Below are positions 1-5,403 of a stretch of 5,403 nt of DNA, one piece after another (position 1 is the first letter of the stretch; each line of letters begins with the position of its first letter). The notes under the pieces are model-generated. The model saw only the letters and a list, made by a program, of their open reading frames with translations, ran no database searches and was not told where the DNA came from. The stretch spans positions 1 through 5,403 of the forward strand of contig PMKA01000453.1 in assembly GCA_003157575.1 (NCBI GenBank), given 5' to 3'. The position numbers and the translations under genes were made by a program. Source of the DNA: Opitutia bacterium. Its GTDB lineage: Bacteria; Verrucomicrobiota; Verrucomicrobiia; Opitutales; Opitutaceae.

Positions 1-18
1 TTTGATCACTCAACATGA

Positions 19-50
19 GTCCAATAATGTGCAGCTGCACATTACTGGAC
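19..50. repeat. Near-perfect 32-bp palindrome at the istB truncation point
   Basis: Bases 25-44 read the same on both strands (TAATGTGCAG followed by its exact reverse complement). The symmetry continues to 19-50 with one mismatched pair, 24/45. The right arm overlaps the start of recognisable istB coding sequence; the left arm is its mirror copy. Beyond 19/50 the symmetry stops at once. It could be an inverted duplication made at the breakpoint, an end sequence of the insertion element, or a fold-back assembly or amplification artefact near a contig edge. Confidence 0.8.
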
Positions 51-302
51 GAGGTCGGCTACCTGCCCCTGGACAAGTCGGGCGCCGACCTGCTCTTCCA
101 GATCATCAGCCAGCGCTACGAGCGCGGCGCCATCATCGTCACCTCCAACAAGGCGTACAAACACTGGCCGGCCATCTTCAACAACGATGCCGGCATCGCC
201 GCCGCAATCCTCGACCGCCTCCTGCACCGCGCCGAGACCGTCGTCCTTGAAGGCAAATCCTACCGCATGAAGGACCGCCCCGGCGACGAACCCGTCGCCT
301 AA
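39..302 (+). pseudogene. istB: 3' remnant of IS21-family helper ATPase IstB
   Basis: IstB is the AAA+-type ATPase that works with the IstA transposase in IS21-family transposition. The visible part starts at the Walker B block (LLDEVGYLPLD, acidic pair at 48-53), continues through the QIISQRYERGAIIVTSN sensor-like segment and ends with the typical C-terminal block AAILDRLLHRAETVVLEGKSYRMKD. About 85 residues remain of a family that is usually near 250, so the N-terminal part and the Walker A ATP-binding loop are missing. An in-frame TGA at 3-5 shows the loss is inside the window rather than at its edge. An ATG at 15 gives a formal 95-codon ORF, but its first eight or so codons come from the palindrome and do not look like IstB. 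No istA is present. Family assignment is secure; activity is very unlikely. Confidence 0.9.
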
Positions 303-311
303 ACCCCCAAC

Positions 312-342
312 GCCGCCGGCGTCCCGATCAGGCTCCGGCGGC
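312..342 (+). other. Hairpin just after istB stop
   Basis: GCCGCCGG (312-319) and CCGGCGGC (335-342) form a perfect 8-bp GC stem with a 15-base loop, ten bases after the istB stop. No T-run follows, so this is not a standard intrinsic terminator. It may be a weak transcription stop or part of the right end of the insertion element. GC-rich stems of this size also arise by chance. Confidence 0.35.
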
Positions 343-385
343 CTTCTCGCTCCACAGGTGACTTCCTGTTCGCCAGAAACAGTCG

Positions 386-991
386 ATGTTCGCTCCGCCG
401 CTCACATTCCAGATGCTGGTCGACGCGCCATTCGCGGGTGCAGCGCCACAATCCATCTGGTGTATACGGTCACGAAAGGAGTTCTTCCGCTGCTTTCCTC
501 ATGCCTCAGCTTCTGGGGTAATTCGGACCGAAGAAATCGTCAACTGTCTGCATGCCGTACGTTCCAGTCGAAAGCTACGGATAGGCTGGGACCTCAGCAA
601 CGGCCATTGCACGTGGACCGTTGAAGCAGGTCCGATAAAAGACTGGGATGAAACTCGTGCCGCGCTCCGCGCCGAGCTAGCTCGGGCCACCCCAGAGACA
701 GAATTCGCACTGAGTTCCCAGGCCGCTGCACTTTTTGAATGGATCCGGGCAGCCTATCCCCACCATCTTGATATGGGCCTGACGCCCGAGGTGGAAACCG
801 CGATGCGGGAGCGGGAACTCGCGATTGATTGTCCGTGGTCTGGGGACAATTTTCGCCTGTTCCTCTCGTTGCTCTGCGAGGAGATCTCGGATCGAACGCC
901 TCTCGATGCCCGTCCGGTAGATTGGCATCAGCAGGAAAGCGTGCGCACCCGCATAAGGGTGAAGGCAAAATCCCGAGCGACCCCTGCATAG
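386..991 (+). CDS. Hypothetical protein, unrecognised family
   Basis: A 201-codon frame with no family I can name. From about residue 50 it looks like a real soluble protein: a short strand-rich stretch (LRIGWDLSNGHCTWTVEAGPI, about 69-85), then amphipathic helices rich in Glu, Arg and Ala (DETRAALRAELARA, 88-101; ALFEWIRAAYPHHLDMG, about 115-131; TPEVETAMRERELAIDCPW, about 133-151; FRLFLSLLCEEISD, 156-169) and a basic tail. No signal peptide, membrane helix or cofactor motif is visible. Only ATG 386 and ATG 413 are available as starts in this frame; neither has a good ribosome site, and the first 45 or so residues are low in order, so the true 5' end may be lost. Third positions are less GC-biased than in pepP or der, suggesting acquired or decaying DNA beside the IS remnant. 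It may be an intact accessory gene or a fragment. Confidence 0.45.
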   Translation: MFAPPLTFQMLVDAPFAGAAPQSIWCIRSRKEFFRCFPHASASGVIRTEEIVNCLHAVRSSRKLRIGWDLSNGHCTWTVEAGPIKDWDETRAALRAELARATPETEFALSSQAAALFEWIRAAYPHHLDMGLTPEVETAMRERELAIDCPWSGDNFRLFLSLLCEEISDRTPLDARPVDWHQQESVRTRIRVKAKSRATPA

Positions 992-1325
992 GAGAGTCGA
1001 CACACCGTCATCCACGGGTAGTTCGCGTGAGGAACTTCTGCGGCGTGTTTAGCGATAAAGATCATCCGGGAAGTCGTACCACTCGATGGTCCGATGAACG
1101 TCAAACAGGAAGCCGTCGAGGTGGCTTATCCAGCGGACCCTCTGGCTGGTCCAACTTGGCTGCTGGACCTGAGAGCGGGGTCAATTCCCAACTTCGCGGC
1201 AAATTCCCTTAGCGGCACTCGATCGAAAAATACCCTGCAAATCCCCAGTCCAAGTCCCTGCTCTTTGTGCTCGCGGCACTCCGTTGCCTTCCCATCGGCA
1301 TTTACAGCCATCGGTTGCCCGTCAC

Positions 1326-1349
1326 GAAACTACGGTGGAAACTACGGGT
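1326..1349. repeat. Two tandem copies of a 12-nt unit
   Basis: GAAACTACGGTG (1326-1337) is followed immediately by GAAACTACGGGT (1338-1349); the first ten bases are identical. The pair lies directly before a second tandem cluster with a different unit. Confidence 0.75.
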
Positions 1350-1352
1350 TTA

Positions 1353-1392
1353 GTTGCCCAGGGTTGCACGATGTTGCAGGATGTTGCATGTT
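1353..1392. repeat. Four tandem copies of a 10-nt GTTGC unit
   Basis: The units are GTTGCCCAGG, GTTGCACGAT, GTTGCAGGAT and GTTGCATGTT, joined without gaps. All begin with GTTGC; three begin with GTTGCA. The 10-nt period places each copy on the same face of the helix, as in iterons or multi-site protein binding regions. The cluster ends about 40 bp beyond the tRNA terminator. Confidence 0.7.
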
Positions 1393-1430
1393 TCTAGGCC
1401 ACCCCCAGCCAGATTCGTAACTTGCTCAAC

Positions 1431-1462
1431 AAAAAGGCCCTTGGAGCGTGTCCAAGGGCCTT
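1431..1462 (-). terminator. Intrinsic terminator of the tRNA-fMet gene
   Basis: Bases 1434-1445 and 1451-1462 form a perfect 12-bp stem with a 5-base loop (GCGTG on the plus strand). Read in the tRNA direction the stem runs into five Ts (1435-1431), the last three beyond the stem. It starts four bases after the tRNA CCA end, so it clearly serves that gene. In the plus direction the stem is followed by TTAAATT, which is a poor T-tract. Confidence 0.92.
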
Positions 1463-1466
1463 AAAT

Positions 1467-1543
<77 letters not shown>

Positions 1544-1556
1544 GTGAGGAAGGGGC

Positions 1557-1585
1557 ACGGTGCGAAGCGCAATCATGAGTGTCAA
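1557..1585 (-). promoter_or_regulatory. Candidate sigma-70 type promoter for tRNA-fMet
   Basis: On the minus strand a perfect TTGACA lies at 1585-1580. A 17-base spacer leads to CACCGT at 1562-1557, which keeps the A2 and T6 of a -10 box but little else. Transcription would begin roughly 5-10 bases before the tRNA 5' end at 1543. The consensus -35 and ideal spacing support it; the poor -10 keeps the call tentative. Confidence 0.4.
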
Positions 1586-1652
1586 GGGGCTTTTTTCCGC
1601 CGCTGAAATGTCCTGCGCCTGTCTCTCGCGTTCCGCCGTCCCTCCCCGGCCC

Positions 1653-2225
1653 TCAGGCCCGCTCCTCAATGCACACCTCGACGTCCATCATGCTCAGTTT
1701 GCGGAAGATCGCCCCGCGCCGTCGCAGCGGCCACCAGTCATAGAGGTAGATCTGCAGCGGCCTCCACATCGCCACCCAGCCGATGATCGTCAACCCTTCC
1801 CGGGTCAGTTCGTGCCAGGTGTGGGTGCCGAGGCGGCCGACAAACTGCCCCGTGACAAAACAGACCGCCAGAAAGGCGAATCCGACAATGAGCGAGGTGC
1901 GGCCCTGCCGCATCATCTGCTTGAACTCCAGCCAGTTGAGCCGGGCGCGATATGCAAAATAGTGATGCACGGCCTGCCGGATCATCTCCGCCGGATCGCC
2001 CTCGGCCGGAGCCTTCGAGAGGTGAACCACGAGCTTCAACCGCGCCGCACTGGGATGCTCAAGCGCCCAGCTGACGATGAATTCCTCCGCGTCTGCATCG
2101 AGATCGCGCTCGTGAAACGGCGACGGATCCATCGAATTGAACAGCTGCGCCACCTCGCGCACCCTGACCTCAATCAAGCCCGGAGCGGGCCGGACGCCGC
2201 GGGATGAAAATCCGGGAATCGCCAT
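1653..2225 (-). CDS. Conserved two-helix membrane protein of unknown function
   Basis: A 190-residue protein that I recognise as a recurrent uncharacterised bacterial membrane family, but with no known function. In order: a cytosolic-looking N-terminal part with the characteristic block AQLFNSMDPSPFHERDLDAD (26-45) and EEFIVSWALE (47-56), a short strand (LKLVVHLS, 63-70), a helix with HHYFAYRARLNWLEFKQMMRQG (87-108), a first membrane helix (about 111-130), a second one (about 144-162) with GWVAMWRPLQIYLYDWWPLRRR (149-170), and a C-terminal tail. The basic PLRRR after helix 2 and the basic stretch before helix 1 suggest both termini are inside. The ATG at 2225 is chosen because the conserved part begins near residue 17, so Met32 would cut into it; no clear ribosome site precedes it. 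It lies 44 bp behind the deacetylase gene on the same strand and may be cotranscribed. Confidence 0.85.
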   Translation of the reverse strand: MAIPGFSSRGVRPAPGLIEVRVREVAQLFNSMDPSPFHERDLDADAEEFIVSWALEHPSAARLKLVVHLSKAPAEGDPAEMIRQAVHHYFAYRARLNWLEFKQMMRQGRTSLIVGFAFLAVCFVTGQFVGRLGTHTWHELTREGLTIIGWVAMWRPLQIYLYDWWPLRRRGAIFRKLSMMDVEVCIEERA

Positions 2226-2269
2226 CGCCGGATTGTCGCCGGCCGGCGCCGCCGGGCAACGACTTTCTG

Positions 2270-3118
2270 TCAGGCCAGCGATTCGAGCCGCGCCGTCGCC
2301 TCGTCCCGGAAACGCCGGACGATTTCGCGCACGTGCGTCTTCACGTCCAGCGAATCCACCCGCGTCAGAACCGTGAGGTCCATCGCGAACGTGACCGCCC
2401 GCGCGGTATCGGTCGCGTGCGACGCGTGAAAGCTGGCGTTGGCGGCGCGCCGCCCGAGCGTCGCCAGGTCGTAGCGCTTGCCGCCCGCCACCTGGGACTT
2501 GAAGACGCCGAGCAGCCCCTGCGCAAGTCGCGGCCGGTCGGATACGTCAAGCGCCACCTTCTCGCCGTCCGGCAGCCAGTCCAGGTCGCGCCAGACTTCG
2601 CAGCCGAGCACCTGCTGCGGCCGCCGGTCCCGCGGAAGCGAGCGGATCGCCTCCAGGCACCGCAGGAACACCGCGACATGGGTGTCGTGCTTGTCGAGGG
2701 GATTGTGCACGTAGAGGACCTCCGGCCGGCAGGCCGCGAGGATCTGCGCGAGATCCGCGCGAACCTCGGCGTGGTCCGGAGATTTCACCGCCGCGCTCGG
2801 GTGCGCGAGCTGGACCTGGATGCTGTAGCCGCCAAGGCGCGCGGCCCGGCGCTGCTCGCGCCTGCGGATGTCCTGCATCTCCCCGTCGCTGATCCTCGCG
2901 TAGCGTCCCGCGCGGGGGCTCCCGGCCCCGTTTGTGACGACGACCCCGGAGAACCACCTGTCGTCGCGATCAAAGCATGCGGCGATGCCGTGATAGGCCA
3001 TGATCTCCAGGTCATCCTGATGGGCGCCAATGCAAAGATGCGTTGTGCGGGCGAGCGCGGCATCGGGATCGATGCCCGACGGCACGTAGATATCAGCTTG
3101 GGGCAGACTGAATTTCAT
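2270..3118 (-). CDS. PIG-L/LmbE family zinc-dependent deacetylase
   Basis: A 282-residue member of the PIG-L (LmbE/MshB-like) fold, enzymes that hydrolyse N-acetyl groups from amino sugars or related conjugates in the cytoplasm. The first metal motif is GAHQDDLE (31-38), with His33 and Asp36 as expected zinc ligands and Asp35 as base; Gln replaces the usual Pro of AHPDD. The second motif is HNPLDKHDTHV (138-148), with His147 the likely third ligand and His144 a helper. Further blocks, CEVWRDLDWL (173-182) and FKSQVAGGKRYDLATLGRRAAN (206-227), recall the subgroup whose relatives are sometimes fused to glucosamine-6-phosphate deaminase, so an amino-sugar substrate is a reasonable inference; the true substrate cannot be read here. 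The frame stays open far upstream across pepP, but homology and a GGAAG site seven bases ahead set the start at 3118. There is no signal peptide. The gene diverges from pepP. Confidence 0.9.
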   Translation of the reverse strand: MKFSLPQADIYVPSGIDPDAALARTTHLCIGAHQDDLEIMAYHGIAACFDRDDRWFSGVVVTNGAGSPRAGRYARISDGEMQDIRRREQRRAARLGGYSIQVQLAHPSAAVKSPDHAEVRADLAQILAACRPEVLYVHNPLDKHDTHVAVFLRCLEAIRSLPRDRRPQQVLGCEVWRDLDWLPDGEKVALDVSDRPRLAQGLLGVFKSQVAGGKRYDLATLGRRAANASFHASHATDTARAVTFAMDLTVLTRVDSLDVKTHVREIVRRFRDEATARLESLA

Positions 3119-3277
3119 ACTCCAGCTTCCATCTTCCCCGCCGCGGCCGGCGCCGCAACCAAAAGATTGAGGACGGGGCCGGGGGCAGTCGCGGTCGCGA
3201 GCGCGCATCCGGCCGAGGGAAACAGCTTGTCCCGCGGCGTCCGACGGACGACAAGTGAGCACAGCCCACCTTCCCTC
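3119..3277. promoter_or_regulatory. Divergent intergenic region between deacetylase gene and pepP
   Basis: These 159 bases must hold the promoters for two genes reading outward. I see no clear -35/-10 pair on either strand. The only distinct element is a perfect palindrome, CGTCCG A CGGACG at 3238-3250, about 27 bases before the pepP start, which could be a small operator. The region is very GC-rich, so chance symmetry is possible. Confidence 0.5.
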
Positions 3278-4594
3278 ATGTTCACCCAACTGGCCGAACG
3301 ACGCGAGCGCGTGGCCGCCGCTCTCGGACTCAACGACGGAATTCTGCTGATCGGCGCCGGTTCGCCCGTGCCGCTGCCGGAGAACACCGACCAGACCTAT
3401 TCTTTCCGCGCGCACAGCGAGTTCTTCTACGTCACCGGCCTCGAATGTCCCGGCGCGATCGTCGCCTTCGATCCGCAGGACGGCTTGCGCGCGGGCTGGC
3501 GGCTGTTCGTGCCGGAGGTGACCGAGGCCGAGAGCGTTTGGGAGGCAAGGGAGCAGGCCGCCGGGGAGCCGCTCGCCGCGCTGCCGGCGTGGATCACCCT
3601 CCGGAGGCACAGGCCGATGGCCCAGCTCGGCGACCCGTTTCCCGGAGCATACGCCGACCAGGCGCTCACGGCCAGGGTCCGCGAGGCGTTCACTCACGCC
3701 CGCCGGCCAAAGGACGCGCTGGAGATCGCGACCATGCGCCGCGCCGCCGCGGCGACGGCCGCGGGCTACGTCCGCGCAACCGCGATCCTCGCCCCGGGGA
3801 TCACCGAGCGGGCGGTCCAGATCGAGCTCGAGGCCGAGTTCTTCCGCCACGGGGCGTCGCGGACCGGTTATGACTCGATCGTCGGCACCGGCCCGAATTC
3901 CGCCGTGCTTCATTTCGAGCCGACATCCCGCGTCGCGCGCGAGGGCGAGTTCGTCCTGATTGACGCGGGCGCCGAGGTCGACCGCTACGTGATTGACGTC
4001 ACGCGCACCTACGTCGCCGGCGCGCCGTCGCCCTTCCAGAGGGATCTTCACCAGGCCGTCCTCGCCGCCCAGGAGAAGGCGATCGGCCGCTGCGTCGCAG
4101 GAGCGGAGTGGCGCGACGTCCACATGAAATCCGCCGCCGACCTGTGCGCCGGCCTTGTATCCATGGGTTTGATGCGCGGGTCCCCCGAGTCGCTCGTCGA
4201 ACAGGAGGCGCACCTGCTGTTCTTCCCCCACGGGCTCGGCCACCTCGTCGGCCTCGGCGTGCGCGATGCGAGCGGCACCCTCCCCGGCCGCCCGCGCTCC
4301 ACCCGGCCCAGCCTGAAGAGCCTCCGGCTGGACCTTCCGCTTGCGCCGGGCTACGTGGTCACCGTCGAGCCGGGCCTCTATTTCATTCCCGCGCTGCTCA
4401 ACGATCCGGTGCGCCGCGACCGCTTCCGACAGGTCGTGGCATGGGAAAAGGTGGACGCCCTTGCCGGGATCGGCGGAGTCCGGATCGAGGACAACGTGCT
4501 CGTGACCTCCGGTGCGCCCGAGGTGCTGACCTCCGCGATCCCGAAGGCGCTCCAGCAGCAGCCAGTCAATCCTCGTCCGCCTTCTGCGAAGTGA
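3278..4594 (+). CDS. pepP: Xaa-Pro aminopeptidase (M24B, aminopeptidase P)
   Basis: A 438-residue cytoplasmic metallopeptidase that removes an N-terminal residue preceding proline. Residues 1 to about 135 form the aminopeptidase P N-terminal domain (MFTQLAERRERV at the start; FRAHSEFFYVTGLECPGA, 43-60). Residues about 145-412 form the pita-bread catalytic domain. The five metal ligands are present: Asp229 (LIDAGAE), Asp240 (IDVTRTY), His322 (PHGLGHLVGL), Glu364 (VEPGLYF) and Glu404 (VRIEDNV); His318 is also kept. The position seven residues after His322, a histidine in E. coli PepP (His361, in VHD), is Arg329 (VRD), which may mark a subfamily or altered specificity. Length matches the family (about 440). 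ATG 3278 gives the usual N-terminus directly; no Shine-Dalgarno site is visible, and the frame's long upstream opening is antisense to the deacetylase gene. The 3' end overlaps der by 29 bp. Confidence 0.94.
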   Translation: MFTQLAERRERVAAALGLNDGILLIGAGSPVPLPENTDQTYSFRAHSEFFYVTGLECPGAIVAFDPQDGLRAGWRLFVPEVTEAESVWEAREQAAGEPLAALPAWITLRRHRPMAQLGDPFPGAYADQALTARVREAFTHARRPKDALEIATMRRAAAATAAGYVRATAILAPGITERAVQIELEAEFFRHGASRTGYDSIVGTGPNSAVLHFEPTSRVAREGEFVLIDAGAEVDRYVIDVTRTYVAGAPSPFQRDLHQAVLAAQEKAIGRCVAGAEWRDVHMKSAADLCAGLVSMGLMRGSPESLVEQEAHLLFFPHGLGHLVGLGVRDASGTLPGRPRSTRPSLKSLRLDLPLAPGYVVTVEPGLYFIPALLNDPVRRDRFRQVVAWEKVDALAGIGGVRIEDNVLVTSGAPEVLTSAIPKALQQQPVNPRPPSAK

Positions 4595-5403
4595 ACCCGC
4601 CGGGCTTGATACGTTCCTTCTTGCCCACCAGTTCGAAGAGCATGGGGCACCCGTCGAGACCGAACTCCTTGATGACGCCGGCCTCGAGATAGCGCCGGTA
4701 CGACTCGGTCAGGCGGCGCTCCTGGTTGCAGAAAAGCCGGATGCGGAAGGGCCGGTTGCCGGTCTGCACGCAGTAATAGATGCGGAATCGTTTCCCTCCC
4801 ACCGAAGGAGGCGGCGTGCGTTCCGTCAGGAAGGTGAGCGTCTGGTTCAGCCTGCCCGTCGGCAGCTTGCTGTCGAGCTGGCGGTGGAGCTTCACCGCCG
4901 CGTTGAGCATCCGGTCCACCTCGTATCCGGAGACGGCCGAGACGAAAATGACCGGGGCGCCGGGGGTGAAAAAGAGGCGTTCGAACATCGCGTGCTCGAA
5001 TTTCTCCCGGAATTCCCGCTCGTCCTCGTAGCCCTCGACCCCTTCGGGCTTTTCGAATGCGTCGTGGACCTTGTCCCATTTGTTGACGACGATCACCACC
5101 GGCTTCGCCTCCTTGACCACCTCGCCGGCGATCGCCTTGTCCTGCTGGGTGACGCCTTCCATCGCGTCCAGCACCAGAAACACGACATCGGTGCGCTTGA
5201 TTGCGTCGAGCGAGCGCAGCCGGGAGAAATACTCGACCGACGAGGAGAGCTTCGTGGCGGCCTTGATGCCGGCGGTGTCGATCAGCCGGAACGGATACTG
5301 CCGGCCGTCGCGCCCCGTGAATTCGAACGGCACCTCGATGGCGTCGCGCGTCGTGCCGGGCTCGTTGTTGACGATCAGGCGGTCGCTCCGGATCAGGCGG
5401 TTG
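4566..5403 (-). CDS. der: GTPase Der/EngA, C-terminal part (5' end outside window)
   Basis: Der is a double-GTPase needed for assembly of the 50S ribosomal subunit. The visible 278 residues cover the second G domain and the KH-like C-terminal domain; the first G domain and the second P-loop lie beyond the window. Seen in order: NRLIRSDRLIVNNEPGTTRD (1-20, switch I/G2), DTAG (42-45, G3), NKWD (107-110, G4), SAVSG (155-159, G5), then the KH-like domain (about 185-262) with GKRFRIYYCVQTGNRPFRIRLFCN (203-226) and SYRRYLE (234-240). Between G4 and G5 there is an acidic insertion (EKPEGVEGYEDERE, 117-130), and after the KH domain a tail of about 15 residues (KERIKPGGFTSQKADED). A GTG at 5333 would give a shorter frame, but clear Der homology continues upstream, so it is internal. 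Convergent with pepP, with overlapping 3' ends. Confidence 0.96.
   Translation of the reverse strand, partial: NRLIRSDRLIVNNEPGTTRDAIEVPFEFTGRDGRQYPFRLIDTAGIKAATKLSSSVEYFSRLRSLDAIKRTDVVFLVLDAMEGVTQQDKAIAGEVVKEAKPVVIVVNKWDKVHDAFEKPEGVEGYEDEREFREKFEHAMFERLFFTPGAPVIFVSAVSGYEVDRMLNAAVKLHRQLDSKLPTGRLNQTLTFLTERTPPPSVGGKRFRIYYCVQTGNRPFRIRLFCNQERRLTESYRRYLEAGVIKEFGLDGCPMLFELVGKKERIKPGGFTSQKADED

Larger units (their letters stand above)
992..1430. other. Gene-poor stretch between the hypothetical ORF and the tRNA
   Basis: No complete gene is convincing here. On the minus strand, a 61-codon frame from an ATG at 1311 and a separate open stretch at 1180-1049 that lacks a start codon but ends in a protein-like peptide (HLDGFLFDVHRTIEWYDF, then PDDLYR and stop at 1051-1049) could be debris of one frameshifted gene. 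Plus-strand frames at 829-1212 and 1094-1420 look like chance ORFs. The right end holds the two tandem-repeat clusters listed separately. Confidence 0.5.

Noticed and set aside
594..1015. Minus-strand ORFs of 131 and 112 codons opposite the hypothetical gene
   Set aside because: Both look like shadows, with many Cys, Arg and Pro residues and no domain; the plus-strand frame is more protein-like.
1326..1392. CRISPR array
   Set aside because: The repeats are only 10-12 nt long and directly adjacent, with no spacers and no cas genes.
829..1420. Plus-strand ORFs at 829-1212 and 1094-1420
   Set aside because: They lack ribosome sites and protein-like composition, overlap the better ORF or the tandem repeats, and are rich in Ser, Gly and Pro.
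1560..2207. Plus-strand 215-codon ORF over the membrane protein gene
   Set aside because: It is antisense to a protein with a conserved block and two clear membrane helices, and has a shadow-like composition.
2237..2248. 12-bp GC palindrome between the deacetylase and membrane protein genes as a terminator
   Set aside because: It has no loop and no T-run, and consists only of G and C, which is expected often in such GC-rich DNA.
2204..3277. A 358-codon plus-strand extension upstream of pepP, open over the whole deacetylase gene
   Set aside because: It is antisense to a gene with clear catalytic motifs, its composition is rich in Arg, Pro and Ala as in GC-rich shadow frames, and aminopeptidase P homology starts exactly at the ATG at 3278.
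3119..4243. A 375-codon minus-strand extension in frame with the deacetylase, antisense to pepP
   Set aside because: The PIG-L family begins near MKFSLP at 3118. The upstream part has no recognisable domain and mirrors the strong codon bias of pepP. A fusion protein is not supported.
4378..5079. Minus-strand 233-codon ORF and several others within pepP and der
   Set aside because: These are out-of-frame readings of confidently assigned genes.

Overview
The window looks like a piece of a GC-rich bacterial chromosome in which an accessory or decayed stretch (about 1-1430) meets an ordinary housekeeping stretch (about 1431-5403). Evidence for a chromosomal context is an initiator tRNA gene, the essential ribosome-assembly GTPase Der, and codons strongly ending in G or C. 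Convincing Shine-Dalgarno sites are few. GC content, weak SD use and the gene set would fit a Verrucomicrobiota (Opitutales-like) genome, but this is a low-confidence guess; no marker in the window proves it.

Left part (1-1430). It opens with the 3' third of an IS21-family helper ATPase (istB), cut off at a near-perfect 32-bp palindrome, so the insertion sequence is dead here. A hairpin follows, then a 201-codon ORF (386-991) that looks coding but belongs to no family I recognise. Next come about 440 bases without a convincing gene, which hold possible minus-strand gene debris and two adjacent tandem-repeat clusters (12-nt and 10-nt units). Base composition is less GC-rich and less regular than to the right.

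Central part (1431-3118, all minus strand). A complete tRNA-fMet gene has its own candidate promoter and a textbook intrinsic terminator. The tRNA has unusual identity positions: T1:A72 paired, A29:T41, and C73. Upstream of it on the same strand are a PIG-L/LmbE-type zinc deacetylase and, 44 bp downstream of that, a conserved two-helix membrane protein of unknown function; the two may be cotranscribed.

Right part (3119-5403). A 159-bp divergent intergenic region separates the deacetylase from a plus-strand Xaa-Pro aminopeptidase (M24B, pepP-like). The aminopeptidase converges on der (minus strand, 5' end outside the window), and the two coding regions overlap tail to tail by 29 bp. I see no sign that these genes form a single novel system. 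They look like unrelated housekeeping genes next to a remnant of mobile DNA, and the most unusual points are the tRNA variants, the palindromic junction and the repeat cluster.
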